Source: Macropodus opercularis
Taxonomy: Eukaryota > Chordata > Actinopteri > Anabantiformes > Osphronemidae
DNA: 64,000 nucleotides
Direction: 5' to 3'
NCBI GenBank assembly: GCA_030770545.1
Contig: CM061091.1
Span: 1,680,501 to 1,744,500 of the forward strand
How positions within the stretch are numbered: the first letter of the stretch is position 1; each line of letters starts with the position of its first letter. Of this stretch, positions 1 to 12,378 are shown in pieces. Below the pieces are notes generated by a model. That model made no database searches and was not told the origin of the DNA. It saw nothing but the letters and a program-made list of their open reading frames with translations. A program made the translations under genes and the position numbers.

Positions 1-3000
1 GTGTGTTAGTGTAATATAGCACTAATTGCTACTGTTATCTAAAACATTTAATTATTGTAATAATTCACACAAGGGGAGAATATGTGAGAAGCTGATCGTC
101 TGCTGCGTGGATGTTTGTGGAGTTACTCGTTGAGGAACGGAGAGAGGATGTGGACGTGCTCAGATCGATTTCAGTGATGATTCTCTGGGGACCTGCCCTC
201 CCTCGAACCTCACAGCTGACCCCCAGCTCGCAGGATGCGTCAGTGCGTTTATACGCCGTAGCCCCCGGCTGGCAAAGGGAGTGAAACGCAACCATCACAC
301 GCCCAAAGCCTTTGGCAGTTAAAGCAGGAAGGACAGATTCGATGGCTGCTGCCTGTTGCCCCACCGCAGCGCGATCAGTGCTGAGGAACTAACTGAAGCT
401 TTGTTCCTCCTTGTTTTTGCAGCAGTACAAAGAAGAGAGAAAGATGCTGAATCTGAGCCGTGGGTCCTTCGTGACTCTGTTACTGTGTTTTAGTGGCAGC
501 TGTTGGTCCGATCATCTGCCAGAAAACCAGCCTGTTCTACGTTGGTGCTGGTTCAGGCTGGTAAAGAACCCACAGTGTCAAGCTGGAAGGTGAACTGAGG
601 CAAAGGAACTTTAATTATTTACACAGTTTTTATAACGTGGGTTGACTCCTCCAGCGTCTCCACAGAAAAAAACAGCAATTAGGTTTCATGCATATTCATA
701 CGTTTTGGTTCAGAGCCGTCCTTTGTGTGCGAGGGGCCGAGCAGCGACGGTAGCCAACAAAGTGAGAACAACTTTGGAATTTCCAAATAACCACCGGTAA
801 TAATTAGTGTTAATTATCAGGATGGATGGGCTATAAACCGAGTTGAGTGATCAGCGCGTTGGCCTCAAAGACAGATACGTTGTCACCAAACTACAGCTGC
901 AGAGCGAAAATGTCATAAGTCAGGAAGAGCCCGTGGAGTCACAAAACGGGACGCGACGTGGTCTGTACGTTCACTCGTATATTCCATCACTGCATTGTGA
1001 AATACGGACGTGTGAGAAAATGCATCATACAGTCCCAAACATTTCAAGAGGTCCAGACACATACAGGGACAGAAAAAGACGTGAGGCAACACGCAGCAGA
1101 GAAGCAACACCTCAGAAGCTTAGTAATTAACGCGCTTCATCATCACAGGCCAGTGATTTACATATCCAAGCTGTTAGCGTGATGCACAGACTGATTACGT
1201 CCATTATTTACAACTTGTGCTTTCTAATTAGTTCACATCTTGTAATAACTTGTGGCTGGTGATCACACAGAGCAAATGGCCAGTATCTCTCTCTCTTAAT
1301 CGTGTTGTCATTCTTCCTCTATACAAATTGATAAGGAAACGCCGTCCAGATGCAGCTGCAGTCGGCCTGTGACAAACGCTGCCAGCCCGTCCGAGGAAAT
1401 CGCTCAAACCTGGCGCCGGGCGTTAATTTACCGCCATGAGTATCACATCTGCCATTTGCATTCTGCAGCTAATCCCTCCTCGCGGGAAGGTTATTACCCT
1501 GCTCGCCAGTCAAACGCTGCCCAAACAACAGGCGAATATGTTTTCTGCGTGGACGTGTATTTATGGACACGTCTCCCAGAGGACGGAGGCAGCGCGTGTT
1601 CATTGGTGCATCTGAAGAACTCAGGCTCGTGGTGACCCCCTTCCCTGTGCTGATAGCGTTGTTGTCCTCCTGGTTTTAACATCATTTTATGCTGAAACTA
1701 ATACTTATCTGCAAGTGAAATGTGAGACATGCGTCACATTTCTGTGGCAGAGGCTGAAATTTCACAGTCAGACCGTGTTTTTGATGGTAATCAAGTATAA
1801 AATCAATGGTTTAAATCTGGTTTGTGAGGAATCTATTTAGTCACATTCTGTTGCTTAAAAGCAGGAGGATGTGACTAGATAGAATTACAGAACGTAATGG
1901 ACTCTTAAAACCACAACCCCTGTGTATTCAAAAAATCATTTCATCATCTATCACCTGACTTTGAAACTGCAATGTAAGCATGAAGATTAATAGGGACGCC
2001 CTGTGTTTTGCTGTTTAATAAATGGTTCTGTAGCTTAATGTAATCTAGTGGATTCCTTTGTGAGGAGATTGAACAGATTCATTTATCTGACTACATGAAT
2101 ATTAAAATGTGCCTCAGTCAGTGTTGTATCATTTCCTTGAATTTCCTCAGTATGTGATAATAAACAGGCGTAATATTTCAAATAAATCCATGGACTGATT
2201 TTTTATTATCTGCGCAGAGAAATCTGTCGTCCCTCATTCACAGCATCAAGAGAGTTTTCCTATTAAAGGCGCGCACACACACACACACGCCTGAGTAATC
2301 TCATCAGGCAAGTGTTAAGACAGGTGGCTGTGTGTAGGCAGACCTGCATGATCCAGAAGACAGAGAGCAGGGAGATAACCAGCGATAAGGTCCACACAGC
2401 ACGCGAAACGACTCGGATCAATCCGCAGAAGCGCGTGTGTGACCTCCACCGTGTCTGAGGGTGTCGATAGTTCAACACGCGGTACATTACAACTCGTCTG
2501 AGCCTCAAGGGCCTTCAGACGCCACCTCGCTTAACCTGACGAGCTGCGGCGGTGGCGTCGTGCTTCCGTGTGTGTTTAAACAAAGCTGCCGTGGTTTTAG
2601 CGCCAGCGGGAGATCTGCAGTAAGTGGCTGCATAATGATGGGAACCGCGTTTTATCGCTCCTGCAGCAGAGCTAGAGAAATAAATGTCCCAAACTGCCAA
2701 ACTCCAACCCGTTAGCATGAACAATGTCTTTGCTCACGGTAAGTGTTATTGTGCTGCTTGCATTTGTCTTCTTGCTGCTGTGAAGGTGTTTCCTCTTGTT
2801 TGTTTGTGTTTTGTAAATTGATATTTTTCAAAAACGGGCTGTAAAACACTGTTTTGTTGTTTATTTGTGCTCGTTCTTTTTCTGCTCCCAGTAGCTGCAG
2901 CATTTCTAAGGCTGTCCCTAATTTGATCATCACGTGATTGTGTTTCTATGGCGACGTTACACAACTGTGATTGTGATGAATCCTCATAGATGAAACAGGA

Positions 3001-6000
3001 CAAGAAACATATAGAGTAGCGGTTTTGTTGGTTGTTCACCTCGTAGCAGGCAGCTGCTGGACGTCACTGTCTACATCTAAACCCAGGAAGGATTATTGAA
3101 TCAGTAGCAGTTTATATTTGCTCACAGGCAAAAAAAAAAGATTTAGCATTAAATACGTATTTGATGCAATTACATGTTTCACTGAACAAGATCATTTTCT
3201 GTTCGTTACCAAGCAGCCGACTGGTTGCGCTTCCCTGGTTTGGTGTTTTCAACATCGACATGGAAAAAGCAAACAGTGGCTTTTCTATCGAACTCCTACT
3301 TTAAGACATGCACATGTTGTTGTGCTTTGATACGTAGTAATCAAAGCTATTGTGAGCGGCTTCTCTCTGGCGCGTCTAGAAATCTGAACACAGTGGATAT
3401 TCTTAGGCTCCCTTTCAAGTGCGCCGCGTGCTTTCATAGCCAATTATCAAGACGCCCGCTAGCTCAGGATTGAACTAGTGAGAAAGGAGAGTTGTGCTGC
3501 GGATGGGAGCTCCGAGCAGATAAATAATAAAAAGTCTGACAGATCGTTTCAGCCACAATGGGGCGAACGCTGATTTGTGTCAATAAGTCCTTCAACACAA
3601 GCTGCGAGAAGAAATGACATCCAAGCAGAATTCTTTAAATAAGCCTGGTGTAGGTTGAAGACTTTTATTTCATACTCTCTTTACCAGTGATGATCAATAG
3701 GAACCTGTTTCGTACTGACAGCAAAACACATCTGAGGATAAACTCTGCTTTCAGACTTACATGATGCAATTCACATGTCTTGTTGTATCGACATAAACTT
3801 GAAAGATCATAAGAGCAATGTGCATAAACTGAAATTCAACCAAAAACATTGTAACTTTGTCTTGGTGAGGACCAAGTCTGCTCTTTGAACCTTCTGGGAG
3901 ACGCGTCCGCATCTGACACATTAAAGGAAAACCTGAATATATTACTGCAGAACCCGGAGTGAAGCCGACGCAGTCGTTGTGGAGGGAAACATTTTGGGGG
4001 TTTATCATGGATGTTGACCTGTGAATCTAATATGTGCAGAGCTGTTTGAACTGGCCTCCGGTAATAGTAAAGTGGACTTCGTGATTAAAGCATGCAGGCT
4101 TATATGATCAGCCATGATCATGTGCTGCTCGCTGGGAGCCCTGCAGCCGCCTCGTCCTCACTAAACGGCTCATTTAGCCCCTGGCGGCCAGCGGAGGAGC
4201 TGCACCGTGACAGTGGCACCAGTACCAGCAGGGATTAGGAGGCTCTGCTGTGTCAGCCCTGATCACACCTACCTCCCTTAATAACAGTCTCTGTCCACAC
4301 TCGCTGTGTTCACACAACAGGATGTGCTGCATCGCTTTGTTTTCAACATGATTTGCAACACTGCCAGCGATTCTTTTGAAGCTCTAATGAGTAACGGCTG
4401 CTCCCCGCGCTCCAGCAGTGTGGTCGGAGTTAGTAATATGTGCAATTCAAGGTTACGCCTGAAACAATACGTCCTGCACAGATAAGGCAAACACAGCGTA
4501 GCCTCTGCAGCGGAATCATTTATCAACTTATTAAAGCAAGGTCATTGATTTTCTACTGCAGTTTTAAACATTGTTAATCTCTTCACTTGACTTTTGATGA
4601 ATGAACAACCAAAACAGAAGTCGAAGCCTCCATCAGGACATCAATAAGCCTGAAAGAGGAGAAATACGGCGGGAAGCTTTTTCTAAAACCCTTCTGTCGG
4701 AATCGCTGAGTCCCTGAGAGCCACTGAGCTTCTGTCAACAACACTCTCCAAACTTTTCCAGAACGTATGCTCCGATGGAGGAAGCGAACACATGTATCGG
4801 CTAACATATTCACCCTGACTTCCGAAAGCTTTGTTTCCATGGCAACTAATCCGCAGGCTGTGGCAGTAAAGAAGTACCTTGTGAACTTCTCAATGAGAAC
4901 AAGTCACTGTGGACTAGGGAGCAGCAGACTGTGAATGTTAATTATATCAGACCCAGATAGGAACACAACAAATAAGAGCAGAGTTCGGCCCTGCTTCCTC
5001 CACGGCTTCCTCCTGTGTGCGTCACAACGCGTTTTAGTGCTTTACTATCAAATAGTTGACCGTGTTTGCTTCACCGCTACAACACAAAGCGACGTGTGGA
5101 AGCCGCTGCAATTCTTTTGGATCAGTTCACGGCTCGTCTTCATCTTGCAGTCATTGCTCTTTGTGATGTGAATTGTTATTGCTTTATAATCTTTGGGTTG
5201 TCTTGACTCCCTGCCGCTGTTACGCACTCTACATCGTCGCAGTCATTGTATTGGTGACGTTTTTTTCTTCGTGGTCTTTTAAATAACTTTTTCATACACA
5301 GGAACTGTCCAAACCAAGCAGGTACGTCTGTGTGTGGGTTTGTCCAGAAGGGAGCAGACCCTACAAAGGCCTCGGTAATCAGCCAACAAAGGCCTCAACA
5401 TGAGGGTTAATTACAGTGCTGTGAAAATGATTCCTAACAGAGTGTAATGATGTGTGACATTAGTCACTGTGGGCTGATTGAGAACATAATTAGATGAATC
5501 ATCTCAAAAGGGCATGAAAAAGCAGATATTCTATTAGTTTTCAGTGTGAAGGGGGATTAATGAAAAGGCCAGTGTTGCTCCCAGCAGTTCTGATAAAAAC
5601 ATAAGCCTGAGAAGAAGACGTTAGACTTCGGGGGTTGCAAAATCAGTGTTTTCCTACTTGTCTGAACCATAAAGGAGGCTGCTCTTCAGCTCTCCGTGAT
5701 CGATAGACTGACTGCCTTCGTGATGTGGGCACATTAACCCATAAATGTTGAAGTTGCTTCTTTGTGAAGCTGTTTACACATGCATTAAATATGAAAAGCT
5801 GAAATGTTCTGAGGGTGTAATTATCCAAAGCCTTGCTGCAACGCATCAAGTTTGGGTGGATCCAATTTGGCCTAAATGTCTTTAGGATTTTCTGCAGCTT
5901 GAATAACTTGTCATGTTGTGTTCACTTGAAAAAGCCAGACACGGTTTAAAATGAAACACAACGTACACATTCTCGCAGATGGCAGTGAATTAAAGAGCAT

Positions 6001-9000
6001 TGACAGAGCAGAGCAGTGAAAATCTCACAAATGGACCAAGAACCAAACATTAGGCACAAAAATTTAGACGCGCACAGCGGGGCGGCATTGTCGGGGAAAA
6101 TAAAAGTGCACTGTTTCTTCTTCGGGCTGCTCGCGTAGTCAAACTGAATATAAACTGAAATAAATGGGTTGCACAGAGCGAGAGCAGGACCACAGTCGCT
6201 TTGATGTGGTACGAAATCTTGACCAAAGGACAACAAACAAATGTATTTTTCAAATTTGCCCTCTAAAGTATCCATGAAGTAACAGCTGCAGAAGGGTCTC
6301 ACACCAGCAGCCTGGGGACCCAGATGAAAGCATCTGAAGCCACGCGCCATAACTGCTATAATTAACATTGTGATACATTATAAATGGAAGGTTTTGGCTC
6401 AGACAGCTTTGTTGATCACACACTGGCAGCATCTGAAACAATGCCTTCGCTCACATCATCCAAGCTAAATATTAGCAAAGTAAAATAAATGCAGTGAACA
6501 TTACGAATCTAATTACACCTGCAGTAACTAGCAGCCACCTGGTCATGGTTTTGGATGATATGGTGGGAACCTGCCAGCTGACTCACTGGACATCGAGCAC
6601 CGCTGCTCATTTAAATGTCGGTGTCTGAGCAGCATCTATTCCTTCAGCTCTGTCAGTCTACTCCACGTTTAGCTGTTTAGCTGCGTCTGTGCTAACTGGT
6701 GCTGGAACTCTTTCTCAACTAAAGCAGTCCTGGTAGAAGCTGTGAGAGTCTACCCAAGATTAAAGCTGTTGCAGAAAATCACCGAGTGAACAGAAAACAG
6801 GACTTTCACAGAAGAGATAATAAGAAAAGGTACGTTTGTGTCATGTTTAGCTTATTGACTATGATATAACAGTAAACATTAAAAGCAGACGCTCGTGGCC
6901 TCGAGCCGAGGCTGCATATTTACTTTTCAGGAGACTAAATGAGTCATTTACATATTTGCCACACTTGACACATGAAATTATTCTAATCAGTCGCCTTTCA
7001 TGTTGCGACAGCCACATCAGGTTAAGAGATGACAGCAAAGTTTACTGGGGAGTAAGAATCCACCACTGATTATGTACAGATCTTCTGAAACACAGCTGAT
7101 GTGTAATCATAACGGAAAAGCACAATGAAGACCTTCATGTGTCAGAAGCCCTGAATGAACCACATTCAAAGTCTGTGCAGTGAGGAAAATGTCCGTATTT
7201 CAACCTGCATCCATTCAGTATCTTAGCAGCTTTTCCCGTCCCAGCGTCACTGGGCGCGGGGCCGTGAAAAGATGCCGCCATGAATGTGAGTCCAGCAGCC
7301 GTCCTAGGTGGCTTTGAGGGGACGCTGGCGGCACAAACAGCTGCTTTATGACAAAGATAACGAGGAGAAGCTGTTCTCCATCTTCAGGCAACTAATCCCA
7401 GTTTACTTTGTATGCAGTGTGGCAAACTTCAGCACGTCGGGGGGTTGGAAACTTTCAAAAATCATTGTGCTTCAAATCTAGTAGACAGACGCTCTCCATT
7501 TAAAGTCAAGGAGATTGATTTTCCGTCAGCGGTCTTAGCGTTATCCTCGTCCAGGGATCCAGCCTCTGTACAGTCAGACTATTAAGAACAGTAAAGTCTA
7601 TGAGTGGCTGTCAGGAAGGGATGTAAATGACTTACTGAGAGATGTTAAGGCTGCTTCCACAGTGTGAAACTGTGAGAAAAAGCAAAACAAAAGCAAGGTA
7701 ACTTCAGCCACACAAGCAAATATTTATACAGGAAATACTTGGCAGAAAGAATTCCTCATGCAATGCAAAATGACATGGTGTGTAAAGATTAGTCTGCACC
7801 ACTAAAAAGGCTAAACGGAGCCAGAATGTAAACGCTCACAGCTATTTTTATCATCTACAACGGAACCCAGCGCGTCTAAACAAAACATGCGCTGTAATGT
7901 GTGGTTCGTGTGTCGGTGCGGGGAGGGAGAGATAAAGGCTCAGCGAAATGCAGGGCTCTGTGTTAAACTGGGCGTGAGACTGGGAGTCGGCGGCAGCGAG
8001 GGAGCGGTTATGGCCCGTGGTTTTCACTCAGCAGAGCTGGGGGACAAACCAGGCCCTTCAGAATGCAAGAGGCCGGTGCCTCACAAGCCGAGAGCACAGC
8101 AAGCAACACAAGGAGCCGGGTCACAGCAAAAACCCACCGTCAAGCCACTGCTTTAGGAAAATACAGTCATTGTCTTTTTGTTGATTTCCATTAAATGTTG
8201 AGCACATGTGCAGATCTGTGAAAATCCCACATAATATTATAACCCTGTGCTGTTGTTGTATAATATGGCTGCTTCTGATGCAAATGCTTCTTTTAATCCA
8301 ACAGAACTACTGTAATAAAACATGATTCCCCTGCAGCCGATCTAATCCTGGCCAAGCCTCAGCCTGTCTCCTGCCGTGTGTGGTTTATTGTTTCTGTCGT
8401 TTCTCAGCTACTGTGTTGCATCCAACCACAGTTTGTCTTCTTCTCCACGCGCCTGCTCTCTACACCAAATCTGAAACCGGACATCAGCCTTGAGCACCTC
8501 ACGTCCCCCCAGTCGTCATTTCCCACTGGCTCCGCTGCAGTTTCCATTTCTGTTCCCTTGCAAAACATTTAGCTTTGATGGGGGAAAAGATCAAAGTAAG
8601 AAATTATGAAATGCCGTATGAATTCAAACTCATTCGGCCCCACATCAGCCCGCTCAGCGCTGCCCTGATGGGTGGCACTGCGCCGTTACTGTGCTTGTCC
8701 TCGGCAGGTCACGCTGAGGGTAAAAATGTTCTGGACCCAGCGTAATATCGTTTTTTAGGGGTGAGCATTTCCCTCTATTATTAGCATGATAGCTCTTCCC
8801 GTGCCACTAAACCACTGCTGCGTTTATGGAGTCTCAGGATCTGGCTGCTTATGTCTCGAGGCAGTTGCTCTCAGGCCGAACTGTTGAAAACTGAGGTGTG
8901 TTGGTGAATGAACAGAGTAACTGTACGCGACACAGGTTTAAACATGGTTGAACGTTTTAGCGAATGCTCACTCGATGCTGTGTGCTGCATACTGACAGAG

Positions 9001-9071
9001 GAAAGCTGAGAGAAATGGACTGAAGCAGCACAGAACTGAAAAAGTGGGTGAGTGAATTTAGAGCAGTGCAG

Positions 9072-9120
<49 letters not shown>

Positions 9121-12100
9121 GCAGGCAGCAGCACAATGAAGTCTTGTTATAGCCGCCTTCAGTACAGCCAGTGTTCAGGGCAATTACCCAGAGAGCTGCC
9201 ACACCTAGAGAAGCACACAGGTCGACCAAAGAGCTATCGCTGGACACCAGCTGTGATTAAAGAAAGCACCTGACGCCTCCTCTCTGATGCGCGTTCTATC
9301 AAAACAGCTGGACAACGTGCGACCTGCGCTACAGACGGACAAAAGCCCAGACTGAAGCCTCCGTGCAGCAGCTTTGGTCTGGGACTGTTTCAGGCTAAAT
9401 GTAAGCAGCGAACAGCTGCCAACTGTCCAGAGCCATCAGTTCATCAGTTCAGCCCTGCTGGAGCTGATGAAATGTGGGAGGACATGGGAAGAGGAAGCTG
9501 CCTCCTTCTCTTCACTATCTCTGTGCACATCCTGGAATGTGTCTGTCACTGTGAGCTGCAGGAGCCACGAGCAGTCGTTTGCTTATATATAAAACATGAG
9601 CTGAGTGAATTTCTCAAAAAACATCCATTTTGAAGAAGCTGGTGCACGAGCAGCGGTCCTGGCCCTGCGTCGTGTTCACGTGTGTTTAGGGGAGAGTGAG
9701 AGGTTTTCTGCGTCACGTTAATCTCAACCATCTCCTTTTAAACGTATTGCAGCTGCATTGCATCCTGGCCACTGTGGCGTCTGTCAGTGCACATAAAATG
9801 GCATTTCTCACCTCGTGACAATATGTTCATCCATGTATGACTGTTGAGAATCAGCACAAAATATAGAGTGGATAAAAATATCTTTTGCTTTGATTGTGAG
9901 GAGCTGATGCCAGAACCTGTCATTTACTGTTGATGGTTTTGGACAACTGAATTGTTTTCTGCCTTCAAATCCCACTGATGCAACAAAACGACAAATATAC
10001 CACAAGGCAAGCGACGGGGAGCAGGGATGGCGAGCATCTCCCGTTTGAAGTGTTTTTAGGATAGATTTCCCTTTAATTCTGCCTTACAGGCTTCATTAAA
10101 GTTGAGAAAGTTGAGATGAATCTTTAATGTGCAACATGTAATATGGAGCAGCTACATCAGGGGGAATGTAAGACCTCTGCTAACCTAACATAAAAGCATG
10201 TTGTATGGCATTCATCTGCGCTTTGCCAGCCAGCCGTGGTTTTGAGAAGTCAGCGAGGCCGTACGTTCCTGTACCCCTCTGGAGGAAAAAAGGAAAAGGA
10301 GGGAGGGAGGGAATATCTCCAGGAATGGTTGGTATTCTGAAATGTTGTTCTTCTCCACAAGTTTATTTCTGTCCTCCGTAGAGGTCCGGGCAAACATCCC
10401 TCAGCCAATCAGAGAGCTCCGTTCTCACACATCAGCACTTTTCCACTGTTACAACAAACAACAGGCTGGACCACAACGAACATCCGAAGCAACGTTAATT
10501 GTCTCAGGCCATTATTAACGAGTAAACCATAGTCCTGCTGAACGACGAGCTCATGGATGAGTAATGAAAGTCCTGCAGTCAAGTCCAACATTCACTCAAC
10601 GGTTTCTCTCTTCTAATTAGACACGGCAGTGCTCTATTTCTCAGCGCTAAGGCTCGAAAATAAGGTCACTGACATCTGCGCTGGAGCTGCAATATAGAAA
10701 TAAAGAGACAAGCTAAGCAGCAGAGAGGAGCAGACGTCGCCACCTGTGAGCTGAGGCGTCTCATGTGAGCAGTAAGAGAAACATGCAGACGACTTACCCT
10801 TCACTTTTCTCACTCTACTCTCTCTGTCGGCCTTTTCCCTCTGCCGCGTCAGTCTGAGGCAGAACTTCTCAACTTGTTCCTTTCCTCGGGCTTCCTTTCT
10901 CTCCCTCTCTCCCCTCCTCGACATGGACGCACATGTGACTGTCACAGACCCACCCAGCATCGAAATGGCGACACCTAGTGGTGAGCACAGCTGCCACACT
11001 CGGGGGCCACAATCGTTTCCTTGTGGAGCCGCTGGCACCCTGACAATTTCCAAAAGTAATTTATCGGCTAATTTGCTCTGATTCGGTGGCTGATTTAAAA
11101 GCAGCATCTGATGAATATAAATGGCTGCTTACGCTTAAGATAAATAGTTTTGACCATCCGCAAACCTTGTGAGGTTTATAGGCAAAGTATTTTTATTAAA
11201 GTAATCAAAAGTCATATTTTTATCATGACAACTTGTTTTCACAGTTCATCAGGTTATAGAGGATTATGAATTGGGTTGGATTCTTCTCGATACAAATTTC
11301 AATCAAATGCTGCTCGACTTTTGATACTAAAGCTATTTTTATTGGACGTTTGCCAATAAGTTGATCAAATATTTGTATGTGCATATCCGTTGAGTACTTG
11401 TTTTCTTTACCTTTGTTACAGCGCACAATACCAGTCCTCCCTGCAGTTTGTTGTAGAAAGTCAAACAAGTAAGTCTACGTCAGCTCGTGGCTCCGAGACC
11501 ACAGCTGGATTTACCTTCTATGGGGCCCCAGCGAAAGATGTGTTGTTTGCAGGCTGTATTAGTACGTGTTGTACAACCATATTTTCCACTTACTTTACAG
11601 AGAAACATGTTTAAAAATGTATTTCAGTTGTGTTTGTTTCACACAACTTTTGTAAGCCTGGGGCTTTTGTGGGCCGTAGAGGTCTAGAACCTCGGGCAGT
11701 GGGCTGGTGGATCATCCAGCCTGGTCTGAGACGCTGTACTAACACCAGCTCTGTTTTCAGCTAAAAGCTTAACAGACAAAGCTTTGCAATCTGCCCCACG
11801 TCTGCCCGATCGCACACGCAACCAGCACCAAGGACGAAAGCAGCAACGCTGCAGCTGGTGGACGGTTCAGTCTCCAGAGCAACATCCAACTCAAAGAAGC
11901 AAAACTTTTACCATTTATTGTTTCCTCATCTGGGATTTATGATACATTCATTTTGGGCTTAGTCTATGTTGAAGTTAGACAGATTAAAGGGATAAGGTTG
12001 ATGTTTTGAAGCTTTTTAAGCGTATGCAATGAGTATATATATATATTATTTAAACTAAGAAGCTTTGGGTCTCAGTAGCTCACTGTGCTTTTTATTTAGT

Positions 12101-12300
12101 TTATTTTAATCATATAGTTTAATCATGAGTTTGTCCATAAATGTCTAGTTCTGGATGAAGGAGCACTGCTTGGTTCACCGTGTAGCTTACTGTGAAGCCA
12201 CTGTGTTGTATTATTCTTATGTTCGTTTGCTTTATTATTCATTTGTCCACGCGAACTTTCTCCAAGATGCGCGTCCCCGATAACGCCTTCCCTTCGCTGT
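1..12300. other. gene-poor region upstream of taldo1
   Basis: No exon here could be assigned to a protein family. The open frames are short, lack domain-like composition and mostly appear on both strands as mirror frames. The longest, on the minus strand at 10,634-11,107, is rich in Arg, Glu and Ser with no recognisable motif. The stretch contains a long AC microsatellite and ordinary AT-rich non-coding sequence. It may be intergenic DNA, or an intron or upstream region of a gene that starts outside the window. Distal regulatory elements cannot be excluded by eye. Confidence 0.5.
9073..9118. repeat. AC dinucleotide microsatellite
   Basis: An uninterrupted run of about 23 AC units. It lies in non-coding sequence, and the open frames crossing it are artefacts of the repeat. 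Such runs are frequent in teleost genomes and usually length-polymorphic. Confidence 0.95.
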
Positions 12301-12350
12301 GCGCGCTCCCGCCTGTCTGACCGTCCGCCTGCGCTCACGTGTTTTCTGTG

Positions 12351-12358
12351 TATAAAAG
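12351..12358 (+). promoter_or_regulatory. TATA-like box close to the taldo1 start codons
   Basis: The motif TATAAAAG lies 28 bases upstream of the first taldo1 ATG and 61 bases upstream of the second in-frame ATG. If used with usual spacing, transcription would begin at about 12,380, i.e. at the first ATG, which would favour the second start. Upstream sequence from about 12,240 is fairly CpG-rich, so broader or more upstream initiation is equally possible. The motif match is seen; its use is inference. Confidence 0.4.
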
Positions 12359-12378
12359 GGTCCCAGTGTCTGTTCAAC

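Noticed and set aside
65..364. 99-codon minus-strand frame at the left edge
   Set aside because: No family resemblance or flanking splice signals that I could support.
10634..11107. 157-codon minus-strand frame upstream of taldo1
   Set aside because: Low-complexity Arg/Glu/Ser content, no domain, no splice or promoter support.
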